From the NCBI GenBank assembly GCA_012841485.1, contig DUUU01000506.1, forward strand, positions 1 to 9,520: 9,520 nt of DNA, written 5' to 3'. Within the stretch, counting starts at the first letter, position 1; the number at the start of each line of letters is the position of its first letter. The notes under the pieces were generated by a model, which saw nothing but the letters and a program-made list of their open reading frames with translations, had not been told where the DNA came from and did not search any database. Both the position numbers and the translations under genes were made by a program. Shown here piece by piece: positions 1 through 6,397 of the stretch. This stretch comes from Armatimonadota bacterium. Lineage in GTDB: Bacteria > Armatimonadota > JAAZEB01.

Positions 1-1382
1 ACGCGGAGGTCTACCCCAACTGGGGGCTGGATGGCCCGAAGCTCTACGCGATGGCGCGAATCGTCTGGGATCCGAACGTCGATCTGGATGCCCTGATGAG
101 AGACTGGAACGAGCGGATGTTCCGCGAGGCCGCGGAGCCGATGCGCCGCTACTTCGCTCTCGCCGAGGAGACCTGGCGCAAGCAGAGGGGCGCGGGCGCC
201 TGGGCCTACCGCCTGGCGGCTGACCCCGCGCAATTCCGGATCTTCTCGCCGCGCGTTATGGAGCGGATGACCGCCTATCTGGACGAGGCCGAGCGCCTGG
301 CGGTGGATGAGACCGTCCGAAAGCGGATCCAGTTCTTCCGGAAGACGTGGAACCTGACGCGCCTCCTGTGCGGCAACTACTGGGCCGGCGAGCGGGTGCA
401 GCGGCTGATCGACCGGAAGGCGCCCGTCGAGCGTGTCGCGGCGGCAATGCGCGAGATGGCCGACCAGCTGGCGACCGTCGACGTGGATCGGTGGATGAAG
501 GAGAACCACATCAGCGATGACCCGATCGCCTTCTTCCCGCCCCTCTCCGGGTGGTTCGAGCCGCTGAAGGCGGGATCGACCACGAATGCCATCCGCTACT
601 TCGCCAGTGCTGTGATCAACGATGCGATGGCGGAGGCCGGCCGGTCGGGCACCCCGGACGCGGCCGTGCTTCGCGACGCGATCGCCCGGCGCGTGGATGA
701 GGTTTTTGGCAACGCCGGCTCGGAAAGCTACCGGGAGACGGTCGCTCGCATCCGCGACATGTCGCTGAAAGTGGGAACGGCTATGAAGCTGGAAACCCCA
801 CTGAAGGTAGATGGGCTGCTTGACGAGGCGGTCTGGCAGAAGGCAGATGTGCTCACCGACTTCCTCAAATGGGGCGATACGAGCCGGGCGGAGCACGTGA
901 CGAAGGTGCGCCTGGCACGCCAGGGCGACAACCTCTATGTCGGTCTGGAGTGTCTCCAGGATACCTCCGCGTTGGTCTGCCGGGCGGCACCGCGAGATGG
1001 CTCGGCGTGGAAGGACGACTCCGTCGAGATCTTCCTCAACAAGGGGATGGAAGCCGCGCCGCATGCCCAATTCATCATCAATGCCCACGGTGCGTTCTTC
1101 GACCAGTATGACCGCGACGGCCGGCAGAGCTACGCCGAGCGCCTGGCGGTTGATTTCGACTGCGATTGGGCCGCGAAGGTCTTTTCCGATAAGTGGACGG
1201 CAGAAGTGCGCATCCCGCTGAGGGCCCTGGGCGTGGATCCGGACCGGCAGCCGCTGGTGCGCATGAACTTCGTGCGCAACGTGCAGCTGCGCGAGGGGAA
1301 GGATTCGGCGATCTCCGCGTGGTTCTCTTCCGTGCGCGCCCATGCCGATCCGTTGAGCCGGGGCTGGATCGTGCTCCGGTAG
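1..1382 (+). CDS. DUF4838 / CBM9-like domain protein, 3' part only
   Basis: The reading frame is open from the window edge (first full codon at position 3) to the TAG at 1380-1382, giving 459 visible residues; the gene begins upstream. The visible start, with EVYPNWGLDGPKLY followed by a WDPNVDLDALMRDW helix and an EPMRRYF segment, resembles the C-terminal helical part of DUF4838 proteins, a family related to alpha-glucuronidase and GH20-type glycosidases. From about residue 261 (nt 783) to the end lies a CBM9-like beta-sandwich, shown by KVDGLLDEAVW, the NLYVGLECLQD strand and WKDDSVEIFLN. Such proteins are normally exported carbohydrate-active enzymes. The catalytic part and any signal peptide are outside the window, so activity and location cannot be judged. 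The ATG at 51 is internal, because the family-like sequence continues upstream of it. The family call is fairly firm; the substrate is unknown. Confidence 0.8.
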   Translation, partial: AEVYPNWGLDGPKLYAMARIVWDPNVDLDALMRDWNERMFREAAEPMRRYFALAEETWRKQRGAGAWAYRLAADPAQFRIFSPRVMERMTAYLDEAERLAVDETVRKRIQFFRKTWNLTRLLCGNYWAGERVQRLIDRKAPVERVAAAMREMADQLATVDVDRWMKENHISDDPIAFFPPLSGWFEPLKAGSTTNAIRYFASAVINDAMAEAGRSGTPDAAVLRDAIARRVDEVFGNAGSESYRETVARIRDMSLKVGTAMKLETPLKVDGLLDEAVWQKADVLTDFLKWGDTSRAEHVTKVRLARQGDNLYVGLECLQDTSALVCRAAPRDGSAWKDDSVEIFLNKGMEAAPHAQFIINAHGAFFDQYDRDGRQSYAERLAVDFDCDWAAKVFSDKWTAEVRIPLRALGVDPDRQPLVRMNFVRNVQLREGKDSAISAWFSSVRAHADPLSRGWIVLR

Positions 1383-1527
1383 CGACCGCGCTGGCCGACC
1401 GTTAGGCTAGTGAGCCAGCTCGGAGCTTGGGCCGACCTCGCCGGCCGGCACGTGACGCCGATTCCCTGGGGGTGTACCGCCAGGAAGGTTCCCGCGTGGC
1501 TGCCAGGTGGCCGCTTCCGATTGCTGG

Positions 1528-1555
1528 GCCCGGGGCACGGCCGCGTGCCCCGGGC
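1528..1555 (+). promoter_or_regulatory. 12-bp perfect hairpin abutting the creatininase RBS
   Basis: GCCCGGGGCACG (1528-1539) and CGTGCCCCGGGC (1544-1555) are perfect reverse complements around a 4-nt GCCG loop. The stem ends two bases before the GGGAGAG ribosome binding site of the downstream gene and lies 145 nt after the stop of the upstream gene. There is no T-tract, so it is not a canonical intrinsic terminator. It could be a Rho-independent-like terminator of a high-GC lineage, an RNA stability element, or a structure affecting translation. The structure is certain in sequence; the role is inference. Confidence 0.6.
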
Positions 1556-1556
1556 T

Positions 1557-1563
1557 GGGAGAG
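1557..1563 (+). promoter_or_regulatory. Ribosome binding site fixing the creatininase start
   Basis: GGGAGAG lies 5 nt before the ATG at 1569. It supports that start over the in-frame GTG at 1410, whose extra 53 codons would read through the hairpin and show no family similarity. Confidence 0.7.
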
Positions 1564-1568
1564 ATCCG

Positions 1569-2339
1569 ATGCGCGACCTGCATTGCTGGGAGCAGCTTCG
1601 GCCGGAGGAGTTCTACGCCGAGCAAAGCCGGGCGCCGGTTGCCTACTGGGCCTGCGGCCCGATGGAAGACCACGGCCTGCAGAATGCCATGGGCGTCGAC
1701 CCGGGAAAGGCGTATGAGATCTGTCGTCGGGCCGCGCGCCTGACGGGGGGCATCGTCTTCCCCATGGTGCCGTTCGCGCCGGCCGGCAACCCGCCGCTGT
1801 CACGCGAGGCGATGCGCTCGGGGAAGCCCCCGCTGTATCCACCCAGCCTCTTCGTCAGCGTGGAGTTGTGCGAGCAGATCTACACCGAGCTGTTTGAAAA
1901 CCTGGCGGAGCTGGGCTTCCGCCTCTGCGTGGCGTTTGGCGGGCACGGGCCAGCCGCGTTGCTGCTCCGGCGCCTGGCCGAGCGCCTGGGCGGGCAGCTG
2001 GGCGGGATGAAGATCCATACCTGCGGCAGCACCACCTATCTTGCTGACCTTTTGCCCGGGCTCGACCCAGAGGATCCATCCCCCGGCGCGCACGGTGGTC
2101 TCTGGGAGACGGCGATGAATGCCGCGCTCAACCCGGAGTTCGTGGACCTCACGCGGGTGCGCCACATCGACTCCAGTCCGATTCCCTCGCAGCTCAAGGG
2201 CCGGGAGGAGAGGCAATGGGCGGCTATCGAGCGGGCAACCCCGGAAATTGGCGAGCGCCTGCTGGATACGGCCGCCCGTCGCTTGGCCAGCGAGGTGGAA
2301 GCCCTCCTGGCAGGTATCGAGGACGCGGCGACCCCTTGA
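1569..2339 (+). CDS. Creatininase-family metal-dependent amidohydrolase
   Basis: The 256-residue protein matches the usual length of the creatininase family (PF02633), whose members hydrolyse cyclic or linear amide bonds (creatinine, formamides, mycofactocin precursor peptide) with two metal ions. Visible motifs are GPMEDHG at 30-36 (Glu33 and His35 as probable metal ligands), GVDP at 42-45 (Asp44), FGGHG at 123-127 (His126), and HGGLWET at 175-181 (His175 and Glu180), corresponding to the family's HAG-x-x-ET element. There is no signal peptide, so it is probably cytoplasmic. The start at 1569 is chosen from the ribosome binding site and from where similarity begins. Two family signatures are altered: the stretch after the first His is LQNAMG instead of the common PHLPLG, and NGHGGN reads GGHGPA. 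The family is clear; the substrate is not, and creatinine itself is unlikely to be the natural one. Confidence 0.88.
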   Translation: MRDLHCWEQLRPEEFYAEQSRAPVAYWACGPMEDHGLQNAMGVDPGKAYEICRRAARLTGGIVFPMVPFAPAGNPPLSREAMRSGKPPLYPPSLFVSVELCEQIYTELFENLAELGFRLCVAFGGHGPAALLLRRLAERLGGQLGGMKIHTCGSTTYLADLLPGLDPEDPSPGAHGGLWETAMNAALNPEFVDLTRVRHIDSSPIPSQLKGREERQWAAIERATPEIGERLLDTAARRLASEVEALLAGIEDAATP

Positions 2340-2388
2340 GGACGGCGACCGGTGCCGGCGCCAGTAGTGGCAAGGGATGTTTGGTTGC

Positions 2389-2430
2389 GCTCGCTCCCCC
2401 CCGGGGCGCTCTGCCGTGGGGGGAGCGAGC
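2389..2430. terminator. 13-bp hairpin between convergent genes
   Basis: GCTCGCTCCCCCC (2389-2401) pairs perfectly with GGGGGGAGCGAGC (2418-2430) around a 16-nt loop. It lies 49 nt after the stop of the plus-strand creatininase gene and only 6 nt after the stop of the minus-strand peptidase gene, so it can fold in both transcripts and probably ends both. No T-tract follows on either strand. The position between tail-to-tail genes is the main support for terminator function. Confidence 0.65.
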
Positions 2431-2436
2431 CGGCCA

Positions 2437-3474
2437 TCAGCTCCAGGGCGACGGGACCTCCAGGAGCGCCTGCGCCAGACCGAGAATCGTGCGCATGCCG
2501 TTGTACACGTTGGCCAGCCAGATCTCCTCGGGCGGCGTCTCTTCGGGGAAGTTGCCTTTGAACCCGGCTTTCTCCTCGTACGTGAGCGCGTAGATCCCCA
2601 GGTTGGCAGGGAAGAAGTGGCTGTTGAACCAGGTTCGCGTGCCCTTCACCGCCAGTTTCAGGTCGGGGCCGCCGGCCTGCACCGTCTTTTCGCGCGTCAG
2701 CTGCTGCAGCTTCACGAGATCGCCGTGGTTCCCGGAGGTGTGCTCGGGCGGGCAGATGCCCAGCCACGGGTCAGTGCTGTGCGAGTGCATGTCCAGGTAG
2801 CAGTCGACCCGGCGCTGGCGGAGATACTCGAGCATCTGCCGGGTTTCGACCGCCGTGGCCTCGGTTCGGGAGCAGGGGCGGTTGATGTCAGCGCCCGCGT
2901 CGTTATAGCGCGCCCCCAAATAGCCGACGCGATCCAGCTTTCCGGTGAGGTCTGATTCCGGGGTCCACGGGCCGAAGACGCGCTTGCGGTCGAGCGTCCT
3001 CCCATTCTTCCAGAAGCCGACGTGCAGGTGGTTGACGACCTCAAACGGCATGCCGACGTAGCTCTTGACGACGGCGCGCGCGGCCGCGTCCGGGTTGAAG
3101 AAGGGCATCAGGTAGAAGCCGACGCGACGCGCCACCTCAGTGAGGGCCGGCCAGGCTTGGCCGCGCAGGTCCGAGCCACAATCGAGAACCCGGATCGTGT
3201 TGACGACGGCGGCGACGCCCTCCACCTCGGTGCCGTGGGTGCCGCCGGTGACGCATAGGGTGCGCTCGGGCGCGTCCGGGCCATAGTACACCACGGTCAG
3301 GTCACGGCCGCCGGCACTCTTGCCGGCGCTCTCGACGCGGGCTTTGTGTAGCCCTCTCAGGAAGCCGCGCGCCTCCTCGTAGCCGACGAGGTAGTAGTCC
3401 GGCACCTCCAGGTATCTCGCGATCTCTTCGTTGCACGGCCAGGGCCACGCGGGGCTGCTATTCCAAATCTTCAT
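2437..3474 (-). CDS. M14-family zinc carboxypeptidase / deacylase-like protein
   Basis: The 345-residue protein shows the M14 metallocarboxypeptidase core: GGTHGTE at 77-83 gives the zinc ligands His80 and Glu83; DINRP at 196-200 supplies the Asn198-Arg199 pair that binds the substrate carboxylate; DMHSHS at 229-233 contributes the third zinc ligand, probably His230; and YALTYEE at 295-301 carries the likely catalytic glutamate Glu300. The catalytic set therefore looks complete. M14 enzymes release C-terminal amino acids or cleave related amide bonds, including cell-wall peptides and N-acyl amino acids. No signal peptide or membrane segment is seen, so it is probably cytoplasmic. A GAGGAGAG ribosome binding site sits just upstream of the ATG (3-4 nt spacing). 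It is the second gene after the acetyltransferase, 27 nt away, and ends beside the 2389-2430 hairpin. The exact subfamily and substrate are unknown. Confidence 0.85.
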   Translation of the reverse strand: MKIWNSSPAWPWPCNEEIARYLEVPDYYLVGYEEARGFLRGLHKARVESAGKSAGGRDLTVVYYGPDAPERTLCVTGGTHGTEVEGVAAVVNTIRVLDCGSDLRGQAWPALTEVARRVGFYLMPFFNPDAAARAVVKSYVGMPFEVVNHLHVGFWKNGRTLDRKRVFGPWTPESDLTGKLDRVGYLGARYNDAGADINRPCSRTEATAVETRQMLEYLRQRRVDCYLDMHSHSTDPWLGICPPEHTSGNHGDLVKLQQLTREKTVQAGGPDLKLAVKGTRTWFNSHFFPANLGIYALTYEEKAGFKGNFPEETPPEEIWLANVYNGMRTILGLAQALLEVPSPWS

Positions 3475-3501
3475 GCTCTCCTCAATTGCTGTGTCTGATG
3501 G

Positions 3502-4389
3502 CTAGGAGCTGCGTTCGCCGCTCTGCCCGACCGCATCGTGCCACCAGGAGAGGAAGGGCTCGGTGAACCACTCCTCCGGCTGGGCGATGAGCGTGGCCAG
3601 GATCGTGTCTACCATGTCGCGGCTGCGGATCGCCCGTAAGGTGGCCGAGCCGATCTTTCCAAAACGGACCAGCCCCAGGCTTTCCAGGTGCTGGCCCATC
3701 CGCTGGAAGCCGTAATTGGGCCACATGAAGCGGGGGGCATCGGTGAGCCCCGCGCGCCTCTGCTCGTAGTACTCCAGGATGGCGCTCCAACGGCTGACCC
3801 GTCGATCCAGCTCCGCGCGTCGCTCCGAGGGCGCCTGTTGCAGTGCCCACTCGACCAGGCGGCTCTGGCAATAGTGGCCCATCGTGTTGACGGTGAAATC
3901 AACTCCCACGAAGCAGTAGTGCGCGTTCCACTGATAGAGACGCTCCCAGGGGCTGGCGACGGCAAAGGCTTCGTCGCGATAGATGCAGGGCCGGAGACCC
4001 CACTTGCCGTGATCCGCAGTCAGCTCGGCGGCACGCCGGCCAATGGCCGAGATCGAGTGGGTGGGGTTGTTGCTGCGAATGCTATCCGGGCGCTGGCGGA
4101 ACGTCTCGGTGATGATCCCGGGGTAGGAGGGGGAGGTCTCGCAGTCCCAATCGGCCAGGTCCTGCGTGCCGTTCCACCACAGCGTCGGCACGGCCACGGT
4201 GCCCTCCGGCCCGACCGCGCGCAGGAAGCCTTCGATCACCGTATTGGGGCCCCCCACCACGTGGCCCATGCTGCTCAATGAGCTGTGAAACATCACCGTG
4301 TCGCCGGGCTGCACGCCGACGCCGCGCACCCCGGCAGCCACATCCTCGACCGTGACATTCAGCGTTCGATCTCCCGGTTCAGGCCTCAT
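3502..4389 (-). CDS. AAC(3)-family N-acetyltransferase
   Basis: The 295-residue protein belongs to the aminoglycoside 3-N-acetyltransferase fold family (PF02522), which moves an acetyl group from acetyl-CoA to an amine. Diagnostic segments are GDTVMFHSSLSSMG at 29-42, the GGP turn at 46-48, EGTVAVPTLWW at 62-72, NPTHSISAIG at 108-117 with the conserved His111, and SPWERLY (146-152) followed by the VGVDFTVNTMGH strand and turn (161-172). The C-terminal part (about 185-295) is less typical and Trp/Arg-rich. No signal peptide is seen. The ATG at 4389 is preceded by a modest purine-rich GGGAAGGGG. It is the first gene of a two-gene unit with the M14 peptidase. Many family members outside pathogens act on amino sugars or secondary metabolites, not drugs, and nothing here argues for antibiotic resistance: there is no mobile element or resistance neighbour. 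The family call is firm; the acceptor is unknown. Confidence 0.87.
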   Translation of the reverse strand: MRPEPGDRTLNVTVEDVAAGVRGVGVQPGDTVMFHSSLSSMGHVVGGPNTVIEGFLRAVGPEGTVAVPTLWWNGTQDLADWDCETSPSYPGIITETFRQRPDSIRSNNPTHSISAIGRRAAELTADHGKWGLRPCIYRDEAFAVASPWERLYQWNAHYCFVGVDFTVNTMGHYCQSRLVEWALQQAPSERRAELDRRVSRWSAILEYYEQRRAGLTDAPRFMWPNYGFQRMGQHLESLGLVRFGKIGSATLRAIRSRDMVDTILATLIAQPEEWFTEPFLSWWHDAVGQSGERSS

Positions 4390-4729
4390 GCGTCCAATCC
4401 CCTTCCCAGGGCACCCCGCGCTCGCGGCGCAGGGCGATGCGAGCAGATCATTCGCGATTCCGGGGGCAACTCCTTTCCTGGCCTGGCGGCGGAATCCCCC
4501 TCGGAGCCTCTCCTCTCGGGTGCTCCACGGCCTTCACGGCCAGCAGGGTGCCAGCCGGGCGAGCGCGCTGCTCCCTGATGCAATCGAGCCGGGAGGAGAG
4601 CGCCGTGTCCGGGGCGCACTTGGGAGACGAGGGGGAGCATTGCCGCCTGAACCGAAACCACATGGCGGGGAGGGGTGTGGGTCTCGGCTGCTGGACCCCT
4701 CAATCGCGACATCGGCGAGGAGTGGAGCG
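4390..4729. other. Divergent intergenic region, 340 bp
   Basis: This gap separates the minus-strand acetyltransferase gene from the plus-strand GH28-like gene, so it should hold promoters for both directions. I find no convincing -35/-10 pair and no clear long operator palindrome. Only short repeats are visible: ACGGCC twice around TTC near 4527-4541, and a weak GCGCC/GGCGC inverted repeat at 4600-4617. The frame of the GH28-like gene stays open upstream to 4298, but that stretch overlaps the acetyltransferase gene, lacks family similarity and encodes no signal peptide, so it is treated as non-coding. Confidence 0.55.
4717..4722 (+). promoter_or_regulatory. Ribosome binding site fixing the GH28-like start
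   Basis: GAGGAG ends 7 nt before the ATG at 4730, and the beta-helix family sequence begins right at this Met. Together these choose 4730 over upstream in-frame starts. Confidence 0.75.
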
Positions 4730-6265
4730 ATGAAGAACGTTTTCGACATTCGAGAGTACGGCGCGTCATCGGAGCCCGGCGCCATCAACACGCGCGCCAT
4801 CCAGAGCGCGATCGATGCCTGCCACGCCGCAGGCGGGGGCGTGGTCTACTGCCCACCAGGCACCTTTGTCACCGGCACGCTCTGGCTGAAGAGCCACGTC
4901 ACGCTCTACCTGGAGGCGGGGTGCGTGTTGCTCGGTAGCCCGCGCCGGGCCGATTATGAGGAGAACCTGCCCTTCCCGGAGTCGGTGGCCTTCGCGTCCG
5001 AGAAGATCAGCGATGCCCACCTGGTGGTGGCCTACCAGGCGGAGCAGGTGGCGATCACCGGTGGCGGGCAGATCGACGGCAACAGCGTGGCGTTCCTGCC
5101 TTTCCTGGCGCCGGACGCGGGGGGAAGCGCGCGGAGTTGGGAGTGGCGCCCCGGGCAGATGCTCTTCTTCTGCCGCTGCCGTGGGGTGCGCGTCGAAGGC
5201 GTGGAGCTAGTCAACTCCCCCTACTGGACGCTCTTTTTCCACGCCTGCGAGCAGGTGACGGCGCGCGGGCTTCTGGTCTTCAACCCGGACGACACCCCCA
5301 ATGGCGACGGGATCGACATCGATTGCTGCCGCGACGTCACGGTCGATTCGTGCCAGATCCGCTCGGGAGACGACAGCATCACCCTGCGGGGCAACGTGAA
5401 GCCATTGGGCGAGCGCCCGATGCCGTGCGAGAACGTGACCGTGACCAACTGCACGCTGCATTCCGCCTGCAACGCCATCCGCGTGGGCGTGGGCTCGGGT
5501 CTCATTCGCAACTGCGTCTTCTCCAACCTGGTCATCCATCACTCCAACGTGGGAATCAACGTCATCTCCCGCTACTCGAGCGCCTCCGACGGCGTGGAGA
5601 TCCGGCGCGTTCGCTTCGCCAACGTGGTGATCGACGCGCAGATGCCACTGTACGTCTCCGCAGGCGTGGAAGGCCAGGCGCCGGTAGCCGACCTGGCCTT
5701 CTCCGGCATCACGGCGCGCGGTACCACCATCAGCTACATCGGGGGCACCCAGAACAACCCGGTTTCGGGCCTCACCCTCCGCGACGTGGATCTGACGGTG
5801 CGCGGCGGCGCCGACAATGGGCGCTTCAACCCGGAGTTCACCGGGTGCCCAAGTTGGACGCTTCGCTCGCAAGGCGTGCCCTGCGCGCTGGCGATTGCCG
5901 GGGCCGAGGAGGTGCTCCTTCAGGACGTGCGCATCCGCTGGGATGAACTGGAAGGGCCCTGGCAACATGCCCTCTTCGCGCGGGGCGTGCGCGACCTCGT
6001 GCTCTCTCACGTGGACCTCTCCTCGCCCCCGGCACGGGGCGAGGGCGCGTCGGCGATCCACTGCCTGCGCTGTGCGGAGCTCCTATTGCGCGGCTGCCAG
6101 GCTGGACACGGCACCGGACGGTTCCTCTCCGTGGCGGAGAGCCCCGAAGAGGCGGTCGTTCGCCTGCTGGGCAACGACTTCGCGAGCGCGGAGGAGGCGT
6201 TCACGTGCGATGCGCCGGTGCTGGAAGCCGGCAATCTGTATGCCCGCAGCGCGCGGCTCGGATGA
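4730..6265 (+). CDS. GH28-like right-handed beta-helix protein, divergent active site
   Basis: The 511-residue protein has the polygalacturonase (GH28) architecture: an N-terminal FDIREYGA segment, TRAIQSAIDAC, then GGGVVYCPPGTFVTG and LYLEAGCVLLGS, followed by repeated beta-helix rungs. The acidic motifs survive: NGDGID at 191-196 (Asp193) and SGDDS at 212-216 (Asp214, Asp215), matching the three catalytic aspartates. The segment where polygalacturonases carry GHG reads ACNAIRVGVGSG (246-257), and the later RIK motif position reads GINVISR (275-281), so the usual His, Arg and Lys are not seen. This fits a GH28-related subgroup acting on something other than homogalacturonan. There is no signal peptide; the domain starts at the first residues, implying a cytoplasmic enzyme acting on imported oligosaccharides. 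The C-terminal 150 residues are further irregular rungs. Fold call is firm, activity uncertain. Confidence 0.85.
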   Translation: MKNVFDIREYGASSEPGAINTRAIQSAIDACHAAGGGVVYCPPGTFVTGTLWLKSHVTLYLEAGCVLLGSPRRADYEENLPFPESVAFASEKISDAHLVVAYQAEQVAITGGGQIDGNSVAFLPFLAPDAGGSARSWEWRPGQMLFFCRCRGVRVEGVELVNSPYWTLFFHACEQVTARGLLVFNPDDTPNGDGIDIDCCRDVTVDSCQIRSGDDSITLRGNVKPLGERPMPCENVTVTNCTLHSACNAIRVGVGSGLIRNCVFSNLVIHHSNVGINVISRYSSASDGVEIRRVRFANVVIDAQMPLYVSAGVEGQAPVADLAFSGITARGTTISYIGGTQNNPVSGLTLRDVDLTVRGGADNGRFNPEFTGCPSWTLRSQGVPCALAIAGAEEVLLQDVRIRWDELEGPWQHALFARGVRDLVLSHVDLSSPPARGEGASAIHCLRCAELLLRGCQAGHGTGRFLSVAESPEEAVVRLLGNDFASAEEAFTCDAPVLEAGNLYARSARLG

Positions 6266-6269
6266 GCGC

Positions 6270-6300
6270 GCAGGCCCGGGCCTGCCCCGGCGTTTCGGGG
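6270..6300 (+). terminator. Palindrome plus hairpin after the GH28-like gene
   Basis: GCAGGCCCGGGCCTGC (6270-6285) is a perfect 16-bp palindrome starting 5 nt after the stop codon. It runs directly into a second inverted repeat, CCCCG (6285-6289) and CGGGG (6296-6300), with a GCGTTT loop. The outer CCGGG (6276-6280) can alternatively pair with CCCGG (6301-6305), so competing folds are possible. There is no T-tract. A terminator or 3'-end stabilising structure is the simplest reading. Confidence 0.5.
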
Positions 6301-6346
6301 CCCGGTAGGGATCAGCACGCCTTCCGAGAACTGTTATGGCAAGGGT

Positions 6347-6369
6347 GCCCGCGGGAAGGTGGCGCGGGC
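6347..6369 (+). promoter_or_regulatory. 7-bp GC hairpin in the leader of the oxidoreductase gene
   Basis: GCCCGCG (6347-6353) and CGCGGGC (6363-6369) are perfect complements around a 9-nt GGAAGGTGG loop. The stem ends 28 nt before the ATG at 6398 and 15 nt before the ribosome binding site. The role is unknown; it may be part of an untranslated leader or chance pairing in GC-rich DNA. Confidence 0.35.
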
Positions 6370-6384
6370 GACTGAAAAAGAACA

Positions 6385-6390
6385 GGGGAA
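6385..6390 (+). promoter_or_regulatory. Ribosome binding site fixing the oxidoreductase start
   Basis: GGGGAA, within AGGGGAAAG, lies 7 nt before the ATG at 6398. The Rossmann strand VRMGFIGTGG follows at once, so 6398 is preferred over the in-frame ATG at 6359, which would put the 6347-6369 hairpin across the start. Confidence 0.7.
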
Positions 6391-6397
6391 AGTATCA

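Noticed and set aside
51..53. ATG at 51 as the true start of the first gene
   Set aside because: The frame is open to the window edge, and the residues before it (PNWGLDGPKLYA) fit the DUF4838 family, so the Met is internal.
1410..1568. GTG start at 1410 for the creatininase gene
   Set aside because: The added residues have no family similarity and would place the 12-bp hairpin in coding sequence; a good ribosome binding site precedes the ATG at 1569.
2036..2767. 243-codon minus-strand frame spanning the convergent gap
   Set aside because: It runs across two well-supported genes and the terminator-like hairpin; the translation is Arg/Ala-rich and unlike any family.
3502..4389. Antibiotic resistance gene reading of the AAC(3) protein
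   Set aside because: The family includes many chromosomal enzymes with other acceptors, and there is no mobile element, integron or resistance neighbour here.
4298..4729. In-frame upstream extension of the GH28-like gene
   Set aside because: It overlaps the divergent acetyltransferase gene, encodes low-complexity sequence without a signal peptide, and the family domain and ribosome binding site both point to 4730.
4390..4729. LacI-type operator or sigma-70 promoter in the divergent gap
   Set aside because: Candidates such as TTGCCC on the minus strand have no properly spaced -10 partner, and no symmetric operator is evident.
5207..6061. 284-codon minus-strand frame inside the GH28-like gene
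   Set aside because: It is antisense to clear beta-helix coding sequence, with His/Arg/Val-rich composition and no recognisable motif.
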